Source: Helicobacteraceae bacterium (lineage in GTDB: Bacteria; Campylobacterota; Campylobacteria; Campylobacterales; Helicobacteraceae). From it: DNA of 64,000 bases. Location: the NCBI GenBank assembly GCA_900766555.1, contig CAAFVR010000023.1, positions 4,742 through 68,741 on the forward strand, in the 5' to 3' direction. Within the stretch, counting starts at the first letter, position 1. Every line of letters starts with the position of its first letter. Below are positions 42,701 through 50,592 of this stretch, one piece after another. Under the pieces are notes generated by a model that saw only the letters and a program-made list of their open reading frames with translations, searched no databases and had not been told where the DNA came from. Both the position numbers and the translations under genes were made by a program.

Positions 42701-45700
42701 GATCCTGCGCTTGCGCTGGAGCTTGATTTTGTGCTGGTGCTACCGCTGGATCTGGTGTAGCTGTAGCTCCATTTGCATTTGTATTTCCACCAGCTCCCGC
42801 TGTGCTAGGCGTATTAGCTTTGGCTTGATTGCCATTTTCTTTACCTAATGTTATTAAATTTATTGCGCCGCTTTTTGATATCACATCTCCATCTAAATCT
42901 AGATCTGATAATAAAAGTTCATTTCGCCCCTCTAGATTGGATCTAATATTGCCCACGATCACGGAATCTGCGTGCGTTGATACATCTCCCTTTAATATAT
43001 TTTTACTTCTTGTGCTTTCTGCAAATATTGCATCGCCATTTTTATTTGCTATCAGATCTAATCTCAGCGTTGCTGGCTTCTTTGTTGCTGCTACATTACC
43101 CGCAGCTCCCGGATTTCCTTGCGCATCATTACCGGTGCCTCCATTGCCAGTAGTGCCAGTAGCAGTAGCTCCCGGATTTGCTGGCGTTGATGCAGCGGGT
43201 GTGGCATTTTCTTTTGGACCTTTTGGATCTTCATGTGTTAAATCAATAATATTGCTTGAATTTGCACCAATTGCGCTAATAAAGCCCTTTTGTATTGTTA
43301 GTGCATTTTCAACATCAATTTTGTTATAGCCGCTATTTAAAGCACCCAAATTACCCTCAACAAGGCCTTTTAGCGCGCCAGTTATTACGTTGCCTGAATT
43401 TATATATTCGCTTAATATTGTGTATTTTTGGCTTTTGTTCTCGACATTTGGATCTTTTATTTCAAAATCTGATGTATTTGAAAATGTTATTGTATTTTTG
43501 GATACATTTTTTGAGATTATTTCAGCGGATCTAAGCTTTGTTTGCGAAAAATTAAGCGTATTTTCGCCAGTCAAAGCCCTGATATCACCAATTACATTAT
43601 GTGTCGCATCAGAACCCGTGATATCAATTTTATTTGTGCCAAAATTTGAGGTCAAAATATCGCCCTTGATATCAAGATGCGTTAAATTGATGCTATTTTT
43701 AGCGCTCGTATCCGCTGTAATATCGCCAATTACGGTATTTTTGCCAGTTGTGGAACCTTTGATATCATTTTTGGCCTTTTCACCAAATGCTAAAATAGCA
43801 TCTTTGCTTTCGCCCCTTTTTTGGAAACCAAGCGTGGCCGTATCTTTAGCCTCGATCGTATTTGTGGCATTCCCGCCGTTATCAATGGATCTAACATTTA
43901 CATTTTTAATTTGAGAGCTATTATTTGCATCAATATTATTATGCACCTCTTCGCCCGTTGCATCAATCACGCCCTCTTGGATATATGAGCTATTTTTTAT
44001 TGTTATATAATTTTTAGCCTTATTTCTTTGCGCATAAATACTCCCTGCCATACTTAGATTGGTAAAACTATAATCATTTTGTGTTCCCGTGCCAGCTGTT
44101 GTCCCTGCACCAGCTCCGGCATTTCCGGTACCTCCCGGAGCTCCCGGTGTTTGTGGAGCCCCCGGTGTATTTGTTCCAGCATCTGGCGTGCTTGGTGTTT
44201 GTGTAGTGCCGCCACCTGGGGCATTTTGCGGGTCTTTTTGTTTAAGCGTGGCTGTGTCTGTGAAGATATTTGTGCCGCCGCTATCAGCTGTGATATTTCC
44301 TAAGATTATGTAATTTTTATCCTTGGTTGTTAGCGTATTTTTGGCCTTTTCGCCCTTTGTATACACGGCGTCATTGCCAGTACCAACGGCTAGATCCGCT
44401 TGATCTGTAATTTGTGTGCCAACTAATGCTACATCTTTTGATTCATTATCTAGATCTAGCGTATTTTCAGCCTTATTTGTATCGGAAGCTATCGCTGAAA
44501 AATAGCCCTCAAAGCTTGATTTTTTATACAAATTTAGCTGATTTATCGAATCTTTATCCGTAGTTAGTGCGCGCACGCCATGATGTTTGGCAAATGTTTG
44601 CGTATATCTAGCGAAATTATGCCCGCCGCGAGATGTGAAATCGCCATCAGTTGTAGACGTTTTGGAATCTGATTCATCGCCAATTATCAGCGCATTTATC
44701 GCATCATTTCGCGCTAATATCGAACCTTTTTGCTGAGTCTGCTTTAGTATTATCGTATTTTGGCCACTATCTAGCGCTCTGATATTTCCAAGTAGCAAAT
44801 TTTTCTCTTTTGCACTCGCATTTGATTGAGGCGGCGTATTAGTTATAGCCTTTAATAATTCTTCTTTTGTATAACTTTTATGCGTTTGAGCTAATGCTGT
44901 TGGCGTCACATTCGCTGCATTATTTTGAGCCCCAGCAGCCGGTGTCGTTGGCCCAGGAGCCGCTGGTGTCGCTGGAGCTGCCGGAGCCGGATTTGGCGCA
45001 GGCGTAGCTTGTGGCGTTGTAGCTTTATTATCAGAAAGCGCTTGTGTTATTGTATTTTTCGCACCAGATCCGATGGCTATTATTACATCTGCGCCTTCAT
45101 TTTGAGCTTTTAGCTGGCCAGTTTTAAGATCTATTGAATTTAGCGTTGAAGCTTTATTTTGCGTGGCAGAAATTAGCTCAGATTCAATAGTGCCGCCATC
45201 TGTTGTTATGCTATTTTTACCATCAGCTGTGGCAATTAATTTCGCATGCAATAGCGTTTCAACGGATTTGGCCGTATTCGTGGCGCTATCATTTGCATAA
45301 ATTGCATCTGTTATTGTCATATTTTTAGCAGCAATATTATTAAAAGCACCATTGCCAGTGGCCCTAATTGCGCCAGTTACTAGCGTTTTTGTGGAAGTAT
45401 CTTTATCTGTTATTTCATTGCCAGAATTTGCTTGGGCTAATATATTTCCATTTAAATTGCTAGTTTTAGTAAAGTCAATTATATTTGTGGCACTTTCTTT
45501 GGCTGTGACATTTGCATCGACGCTATTTGTATCCGTGTCACTGCCTATTGTTAGGTCATTTCTAGCGCCAGATCCGGTTGATGTAATGCCAGATCTCACG
45601 CTGAAATGCTTAAGCGTTATCGTATTTAAAGCCTTATCACCATTGGCTAAAATTTGTCCACTCACACTTGATTTATCAGCTTGAGTTGAGACATCCTCTA

Positions 45701-48700
45701 TAACATTATTTGAATTTGCAAGCGCGGTCACACTGCCTTTTAGCGCTGAATATTTGAACTTTATGCTATTTTTGCCGCTCTCTTTAGCGCTCACATCTGA
45801 TGCGATATTGCCTTTGAAATTATCGCCGCCAAATTCGATTACATTTTTGGCATTAGATCCGGTGGCTATTATCCCGCCTTTTGCGCCACCATTGGCAAAA
45901 ATTATTGAATTTTGCGAGCTAGACTCAGCTGTGATAGCGCCCGTTACCGTTACGGCTGAATTTTCCTTACCAAATTTTAGTAGATTATGCCCGCTAGTTT
46001 TGGCCGTTATCGCGCCTCTAACTATCGAATTAAACAGCCTTATCGTATTTATCCCAGAATCGCTAGCGGTAACATTGCCCGTCTGATTTAGATTATATAT
46101 TACGATGTCATTTTCATAGCCCTGCTTTGTGGCCTCGATATTGCCGCGTATTTGCGAAAAGCCAGCATTATTGCTAGATCCGATTGATAACAAATTTTTA
46201 CCGTTGATATCTTTTATGGCCGTTGTATGATTATTCTCACCAGCTTTATTTGTATCTGTAATATTTATCGCCGGATCCGTTTGATTTGGCGCCGTTACCG
46301 TACCATTTGTTCCCGCCGCCGCGCCGCTTTGTGTTCCAGCCGGTGCTGCTGGTGCAGTTTGTGGCGTGGTAGCTTGTCCATTTTGTATTTGTGTGATGGC
46401 TGTGTTACCGCTTGCTAAAATATTGCCCGTTAGATTTAGCGCATCAGCTTTGATAGCATTTGTGCCATTGTCAATTGTGATATCGCCAGTTTGGGTTAGA
46501 TTTATTACGGATAATAAATTTTGCCCTTGGGATTGCGCATTTAGCTTGCCTCTGTGATTTATGTCATTAACTATTATTACATTTTTGCCACTATCACTTG
46601 CGATTACATCGCCTGATATCGAATTTAGCGCATTGCTTGAGCCTGCAAATGTATTTTTGGAATCTTTATTGTCCGCTTTGATAGCCCATGTCTCGCCCGA
46701 TTTAGTCGTCACTTGCAAAGCGCCAGATCCATTTAGCGTTATGGCATTTTGCGCTGCTTTTTCAGAATGCACATAACCTGTGATTTTGCCAGATCCGGAT
46801 ATTGTGATCTCATTTGTTGTTTTATCATCATTTGTTGGCGCGATACTTTTACCAGTTGCGATTACATTTTTGACATAGCCATTGGTATAACTTACTTTAT
46901 TTTGTCCACCTTCAGTTGCTTTTACTTCATCTGATATCGTTATATTTTTGGCCGTTATCGTATTTTTAGACCCTTGCGTATTTGCGCTAACTTTTTGCGC
47001 ACTTAGCGTGGCTAGATCTAATGTATTTGTACCTTTACTTTGGGCCTGTATATCTTTTGATATCCTCAAAGTGGCACTTTTTAGCGTTATTGAATTTACA
47101 CCGCTTTCTTTTGCAATGATATTTGAGCTAACACTCGAGGCGCCAGAGCTATTGCCGCTAATCGTATTATTTGAATTTTCACCATTTGCTATTATGCTGG
47201 CACTGTCTTTTTCGGCAGTAATATTTAATGAACTCTTGCCATTTAGCGTTAATGTATTTTTACCCGCTTTTTCCGCGCTGATATAGCCTGTTATCTTTGA
47301 GTTATCATTTAGCGTTATCGTATTTGCGCCACCATCTTTTGCGATAATATTTTTGCTTTGTGAGTTATTACTTAGTGTTATTGTATTTGTGGCGCCCTGA
47401 GCTGTGGCCTCAACATCATTTTCTATTTTTGATTTCTTAAGCGTTAATGTATTTGTAGCGCCCTGAGCTGTGGCGCTAACCTTGCCACTTATTGTTGTAT
47501 TTGTGACATCAGCCACATTTGAACCAGCGCTTGATTCGACATTGCCCTTTATCGTGCCCTTTTCTTTGACTTTGATGTCATTTTTTGAATTGGCATTACT
47601 TGAGCTCACCTTGCCATTTATTGAGAGATTCCCTATTTCAAGCGTATTTGATCCGCCATTTGCTAATAAATCGCCACTTATACTTAACTTTTTGAGCGTT
47701 ATTTGATTTGTCCCAGCTAGCGCTTCGACATTGCCATTTACTGAATTTTGCGCGTTCGAATCACCAGTTATTATATTTGATCCCGTGCCTTGCGCTTTTG
47801 CGCCCCCCTGTCCTTTTGCACCCTGCGCAACCTGTGTATTTTGAGCCTGCGGAAGAGTTGCGCCTTGAGCTATATTTGCGCCACCAAAAAGCGTAGTGCC
47901 CGCTCCCGTGCCTAGATCCGCAGTAGTCGCAGCATTGGCAATATTTGCCGTTGGAACTTCGCTTGATCCTGATATTATCGCGCCCGCAGTAAAAGAGCTA
48001 TTGCCATTTAGCGTTATCGCATTTGTGCCAGTAGATAGTATAGATCCGGTGATTTTTGAGCTATCAGATAGCGTTATCGTATTTGTGCCGCTTTCTTTTG
48101 CGATAATAGAGTCATTTATTTTAGAAGCTTTGGATAGGCTCAAATTATTACTTGAATTTGCGCTGCTTGCTAGGATTTTGCCAGCTATTGTTAGGTTGCT
48201 AATTGTAACTGAGTTGCTGCCGCCATCTTTTGCCAAAACACCGCCAGCAAAACTTTGATTTGCATTGCTAGATCCAGAAATTGTATTGCTTGAGCTCGTC
48301 CCGCTCGCTAAAAGCGAATATGCAAAATTATCATTTGCATCATTTCCTGAACTTAGCGCAAGAACTGAGCTATCATTTACATTTATGGTATTTTGGCCGC
48401 TAGATTCTGCTTTTATTAACTTTGATATTTTTGCAAAATGCCCTAGCGTTATGTCATTTTGGCCGCTATTTTTAGCGCTTATATCCTCTGTGATATTTGA
48501 AGATTGCGCTAATTTCAAATTATTACTAGAACTTTGTCCATCGGAAATAACGCCCTTAGCTGTCAAATTATCTAATGTTATTTCATTAATCCCGCCATTT
48601 TTAGCTATCACATTTGAGCTAAAAGTCACCGCTTTGCGATTAGATCTCTCATCAATTATCGTATTTTTAGCGCCCTGTCCGGTGGATAATATCGAATAAT

Positions 48701-50519
48701 TTTCATTCGCATTATTTGCATTATTTGCACTTTCTGTTGTGCTAGCCAAAGTGAGCGTCGCTGCATCATTTAACGTTATCGTATTAACACCGGCATTTGC
48801 GCTAACTACGGTATCTTTGATTGCGCTATCATTTTTTAACGTGATCGTATTTGCACCAGAATTACTAGCACTGATTTTGCCATTGATGGATGATGTTTTA
48901 GAAAGCGTTATCGTGTTATTTGAATTTGAATCTTGCGATAGGATGCTTTGAGTTGAGGCATTTTTCAGATCTAATATGTTAGATCCGCTTGAACGTGCGA
49001 TTATTGCGCCGGCTAATGTGATATTGGAATGGCTTGCCCTTTGGTCACTAATTGTGTTAGTTCCGCCGCTAGCTAATATTGAATATTCATCGCTTGCATT
49101 TGAATTTGGCGTGCCAGCACTCGTGTCCGTTTCTTTTGTTAATGTTAGTCCCGTTGCATTTTTTAGCGTTATCGTATTTGTGCCAGATTCTGAAGCTATT
49201 ATGATGTTAGTTGCGCTGCTTTGATCATTTAGATTTATTGTATTTGCGCCAGAATTGCTAGCACTGATCTTTTCAGAAATAGATGAATTTTTGCCTAGAT
49301 TTATATTATTTGCAGAATTTTCGCCCTCAGAAATGATTGCTTTTGTTGAAGCGCTATTTAGCGTGATGTTATTTATGCCGCCTGATTCGGCTTTGATATT
49401 TCCATTTATTGCTACATTATTAAAATTAGCTCTGGCATCTGTAATGTTATTTTGCGCATTTGCACCTTTTGCCAAAATAACACTCTCTTGCGAAGTGCCA
49501 ACCCCATTGGTAGCTGCGCCGGCTGTATTGCCGGCTGTATTGGTGGTGCTGCCGGCGTTAAATGTTGAAGAATCTTTCAGTGTTATATTATTGATACCGC
49601 CCTCAGCGCTTAATATCGTTACATTAGCTGAGCTTTCTTTCAGTAGCTCGATGTCATTTATGCCAGAATTATTTGCCTGTATCTTTTGAGTTATCGCGCT
49701 ACCTTGGGCGAATTTTAGATTATTTCTTGAATTTTCACCCTTGGCTAGGATATTTTTGACCTTGGCATTTTTTAGCGCGCTATTATTTTTGGTCTCATTT
49801 ATGCCGCCCTCGCTCGCTACAAAACCCTCTATCGCTAGATCCGTTGTAGCTGCACCGCTACCCGTATTTCCAGTATTGCCAGTGTTGGGGTTGGCTGTGA
49901 TATTGCGCAGATCTTCTATTGTATTTTTAGAATTTGCACCCTTGGCTAGGATGGAATATGTTGTGGAATCTTCCGTTTCGCTTGTGAGCTCGAGCTTTGA
50001 GCTATCTTTTAATATTATTGTATTTGATCCACCATTTTGAGCCTTGAACGTACCAGAACTTGAGCCCTGCTTTTCAAAAGTTACTTTATTTTGCGCGCCA
50101 GATCCGTCGGCTGATATGCCCTCAATTTTTTCCGTTGGTTCTTCTGTTGTGCCTACGATAATTTCTTTAGAATCCGCCGTATTATTTTTGATCGAAGCTT
50201 TTAATTCATCTCGCTTTTTCTTGGCCTCTTCTTTTTTCTTTTTGGCTTCTTCAGCCTTTCTTTTCTCTTCTTCTTTTTTAGCTTCCTCAGCTTTTTGCTC
50301 TGGCGTCTGGGTAGGCGCTGTTGCTGGCGGAGTTGGCGTAGGTGTTATTGGAGTTTGTGTTTGCAAAGGCGAACTAGTCGAACCTGAAAGAGTGGGCGTA
50401 CTAGCAGGCGCAGGAGAAACGGAAGGCGTAGGCGTAGTTGGGCTATGCGGATCTGCGACAAGTGGCAAAAGAGTAGATAGCGAGATTGCTATAAATCCCC
50501 TCAATCTAAACTCACCCAT
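39765..50519 (-). CDS. Giant autotransporter-like surface protein with a C-terminal SPOR-like domain (copy 1)
   Basis: 3584 residues. Order: signal peptide (about 1-22), Pro/Thr/Ser-rich stretch to 70, charged Glu/Lys helix about 74-112, then a passenger of about 3000 residues built from short rungs of the type NxITLxxxSxIxGxIxAxxSG, a beta-helix pattern. At least five inserts rich in Pro/Ala/Gly/Thr interrupt it (for example near 42640-42840, 43090-43220, 44090-44230, 44920-45010 and 46260-46390). A VacA/AT-type barrel begins at LWARTYGGRMRQDF (residue 3208) and its last strand reads LGIRYAF (about 3466). Unlike normal autotransporters another 117 residues follow, ending in a SPOR-like domain. 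I see no cysteine. AAGGG precedes the ATG by five bases. Coupled downstream to two inner-membrane proteins; the paralogue lies 73 bp upstream. Probably an adhesin or surface fibre. Confidence 0.88.
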   Translation of the reverse strand: MGEFRLRGFIAISLSTLLPLVADPHSPTTPTPSVSPAPASTPTLSGSTSSPLQTQTPITPTPTPPATAPTQTPEQKAEEAKKEEEKRKAEEAKKKKEEAKKKRDELKASIKNNTADSKEIIVGTTEEPTEKIEGISADGSGAQNKVTFEKQGSSSGTFKAQNGGSNTIILKDSSKLELTSETEDSTTYSILAKGANSKNTIEDLRNITANPNTGNTGNTGSGAATTDLAIEGFVASEGGINETKNNSALKNAKVKNILAKGENSRNNLKFAQGSAITQKIQANNSGINDIELLKESSANVTILSAEGGINNITLKDSSTFNAGSTTNTAGNTAGAATNGVGTSQESVILAKGANAQNNITDARANFNNVAINGNIKAESGGINNITLNSASTKAIISEGENSANNINLGKNSSISEKISASNSGANTINLNDQSSATNIIIASESGTNTITLKNATGLTLTKETDTSAGTPNSNASDEYSILASGGTNTISDQRASHSNITLAGAIIARSSGSNILDLKNASTQSILSQDSNSNNTITLSKTSSINGKISASNSGANTITLKNDSAIKDTVVSANAGVNTITLNDAATLTLASTTESANNANNANENYSILSTGQGAKNTIIDERSNRKAVTFSSNVIAKNGGINEITLDNLTAKGVISDGQSSSNNLKLAQSSNITEDISAKNSGQNDITLGHFAKISKLIKAESSGQNTINVNDSSVLALSSGNDANDNFAYSLLASGTSSSNTISGSSNANQSFAGGVLAKDGGSNSVTISNLTIAGKILASSANSSNNLSLSKASKINDSIIAKESGTNTITLSDSSKITGSILSTGTNAITLNGNSSFTAGAIISGSSEVPTANIANAATTADLGTGAGTTLFGGANIAQGATLPQAQNTQVAQGAKGQGGAKAQGTGSNIITGDSNAQNSVNGNVEALAGTNQITLKKLSISGDLLANGGSNTLEIGNLSINGKVSSSNANSKNDIKVKEKGTIKGNVESSAGSNVADVTNTTISGKVSATAQGATNTLTLKKSKIENDVEATAQGATNTITLSNNSQSKNIIAKDGGANTITLNDNSKITGYISAEKAGKNTLTLNGKSSLNITAEKDSASIIANGENSNNTISGNSSGASSVSSNIIAKESGVNSITLKSATLRISKDIQAQSKGTNTLDLATLSAQKVSANTQGSKNTITAKNITISDEVKATEGGQNKVSYTNGYVKNVIATGKSIAPTNDDKTTNEITISGSGKITGYVHSEKAAQNAITLNGSGALQVTTKSGETWAIKADNKDSKNTFAGSSNALNSISGDVIASDSGKNVIIVNDINHRGKLNAQSQGQNLLSVINLTQTGDITIDNGTNAIKADALNLTGNILASGNTAITQIQNGQATTPQTAPAAPAGTQSGAAAGTNGTVTAPNQTDPAINITDTNKAGENNHTTAIKDINGKNLLSIGSSNNAGFSQIRGNIEATKQGYENDIVIYNLNQTGNVTASDSGINTIRLFNSIVRGAITAKTSGHNLLKFGKENSAVTVTGAITAESSSQNSIIFANGGAKGGIIATGSNAKNVIEFGGDNFKGNIASDVSAKESGKNSIKFKYSALKGSVTALANSNNVIEDVSTQADKSSVSGQILANGDKALNTITLKHFSVRSGITSTGSGARNDLTIGSDTDTNSVDANVTAKESATNIIDFTKTSNLNGNILAQANSGNEITDKDTSTKTLVTGAIRATGNGAFNNIAAKNMTITDAIYANDSATNTAKSVETLLHAKLIATADGKNSITTDGGTIESELISATQNKASTLNSIDLKTGQLKAQNEGADVIIAIGSGAKNTITQALSDNKATTPQATPAPNPAPAAPATPAAPGPTTPAAGAQNNAANVTPTALAQTHKSYTKEELLKAITNTPPQSNASAKEKNLLLGNIRALDSGQNTIILKQTQQKGSILARNDAINALIIGDESDSKTSTTDGDFTSRGGHNFARYTQTFAKHHGVRALTTDKDSINQLNLYKKSSFEGYFSAIASDTNKAENTLDLDNESKDVALVGTQITDQADLAVGTGNDAVYTKGEKAKNTLTTKDKNYIILGNITADSGGTNIFTDTATLKQKDPQNAPGGGTTQTPSTPDAGTNTPGAPQTPGAPGGTGNAGAGAGTTAGTGTQNDYSFTNLSMAGSIYAQRNKAKNYITIKNSSYIQEGVIDATGEEVHNNIDANNSSQIKNVNVRSIDNGGNATNTIEAKDTATLGFQKRGESKDAILAFGEKAKNDIKGSTTGKNTVIGDITADTSAKNSINLTHLDIKGDILTSNFGTNKIDITGSDATHNVIGDIRALTGENTLNFSQTKLRSAEIISKNVSKNTITFSNTSDFEIKDPNVENKSQKYTILSEYINSGNVITGALKGLVEGNLGALNSGYNKIDVENALTIQKGFISAIGANSSNIIDLTHEDPKGPKENATPAASTPANPGATATGTTGNGGTGNDAQGNPGAAGNVAATKKPATLRLDLIANKNGDAIFAESTRSKNILKGDVSTHADSVIVGNIRSNLEGRNELLLSDLDLDGDVISKSGAINLITLGKENGNQAKANTPSTAGAGGNTNANGATATPDPAVAPAQNQAPAQAQDQGQDAGAAGVGGVGNGIANAAVAEKSNVVAPTKATKATVEAASDTTLRANTRSNGSSKIKGQVLSFGTASQNEIKSHVDTNFAITEKDTGALISDGKNAYNLITGKSTEDSLTSGRIEARNYAKNTMTLTNMSLKGSVLATGFGVNKFEFDASKSINLSKFDANGKGALNTLFSKETGELIAGLIAQNNGKNDFRTKLKDPKKVVFNITTLSNGDNTGVITNVEQIESRMLYESGDTRVLFTTKAKQGDMKKPLSEIDDSEYSSGAYFLPNPVMADGILKDFRKFYPKNEADVFLKAANKYEIGGVYIGRINFLKKDDAAAPAAPAVPQAGNQAGQAGNQADLDAKANNIDIKIMDNSALGAVLYNNSVQNSDISIELGKGAKWLVTPNQTADLSLNSLSGNDVSALDPSEKNTLATKLSIVDLATGGYETKSGIRKSTFTTLSIKDAKSLDGVVFRLFADDKKADKIDIQNASTDTRSALFQVYYDTKSLGKEIKKPILISQVSSSAKDKFAYDIRDTKVDQGYLTITTNFIKKNEAREGTTDDMIDNYYIAARESVVSKAAKGEASGLVLNNYLVFLSHLDDANMRFGERRFDRNRSDALWARTYGGRMRQDFGSSFKNDYFAGQVGYDYDIVTDDATHIIGVALGGGLNFIDSTQNSLLSKNIQPIAYYSYLQDDGLYANSKALYNLIDTTKRKGDLQNELLGHAFALNQDVGYRLYAGSFYVDANASATAGYLSGFDAIQKSGDMMLKSSTDNFAVLRGTAGASAGYVLKLGDTKTDFVLGANYISDYSFAKLKFDSFGAKSTEDTPLNNMVNVKFATNSYISDQTRLYGEVNTSFLGKTIQNVYGVNLGIRYAFGDTDYKAQKEVKFKEEKKPDYKVLDIKAQQTSRNGLNPESGFYVELIALPAQNAGLNAYLARSTYRIYKDGANVRYLIGPLKDEAQAKATQGAISKIAQSLTKNPNQKSEVYKVNNSLK
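39768..40007 (-). other. SPOR-like C-terminal domain of giant autotransporter copy 1
   Basis: Residues about 3505-3584. It opens SGFYVELIALPAQNAGLNAY, followed by a YRIYKDG turn and VRYLIGPLKDEAQAKA, which follow the SPOR pattern: yyVQl-a, helix, strand with a central Gly turn, then yRVrvGPf-d-eeA. SPOR domains bind denuded peptidoglycan in the periplasm. A basic/acidic linker (about 3468-3504) separates it from the last barrel strand. The same domain ends copy 2. Confidence 0.65.
40119..40898 (-). other. Autotransporter-type beta-barrel of copy 1
   Basis: Residues about 3208-3467. It opens with LWARTYGG, the common autotransporter barrel start, and runs through about 12 amphipathic strands with alternating aromatic and glycine residues (DYFAGQVGYDYDI, YYSYLQDDGLYANSKA, GYRLYAGSFYVDANAS). 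It closes with NVYGVNLGIRYAF, a BAM-type beta-signal with a terminal Phe, but here inside the chain rather than at the end. Confidence 0.7.
47391..47480 (-). repeat. Clear 66-nt (22-residue) tandem rung in the copy 1 passenger
   Basis: The peptide ATAQGATNT recurs exactly 22 residues apart, and on the plus strand the DNA GCGCCCTGAGCTGTGGC recurs 66-67 bases apart (about 47391 and 47459). Many weaker copies surround it: plus-strand AGCGTTATCGTATTTG-type blocks, which encode NTITL, occur near 47309, 48069, 48773, 49164 and elsewhere. The period fits one turn of a right-handed beta-helix. Confidence 0.7.
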
Positions 50520-50592
50520 AAAAGCCCTTGTCCAAATACTTTGCTATCTTACATTATTTTGATGCACTTTTGGTTAATTGGTTAATAGCCAA

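Noticed and set aside
47803..47808. C6 run inside giant copy 1 as a contingency switch
   Set aside because: The frame is open across it and the run is short; no evidence of an alternative frame being used.
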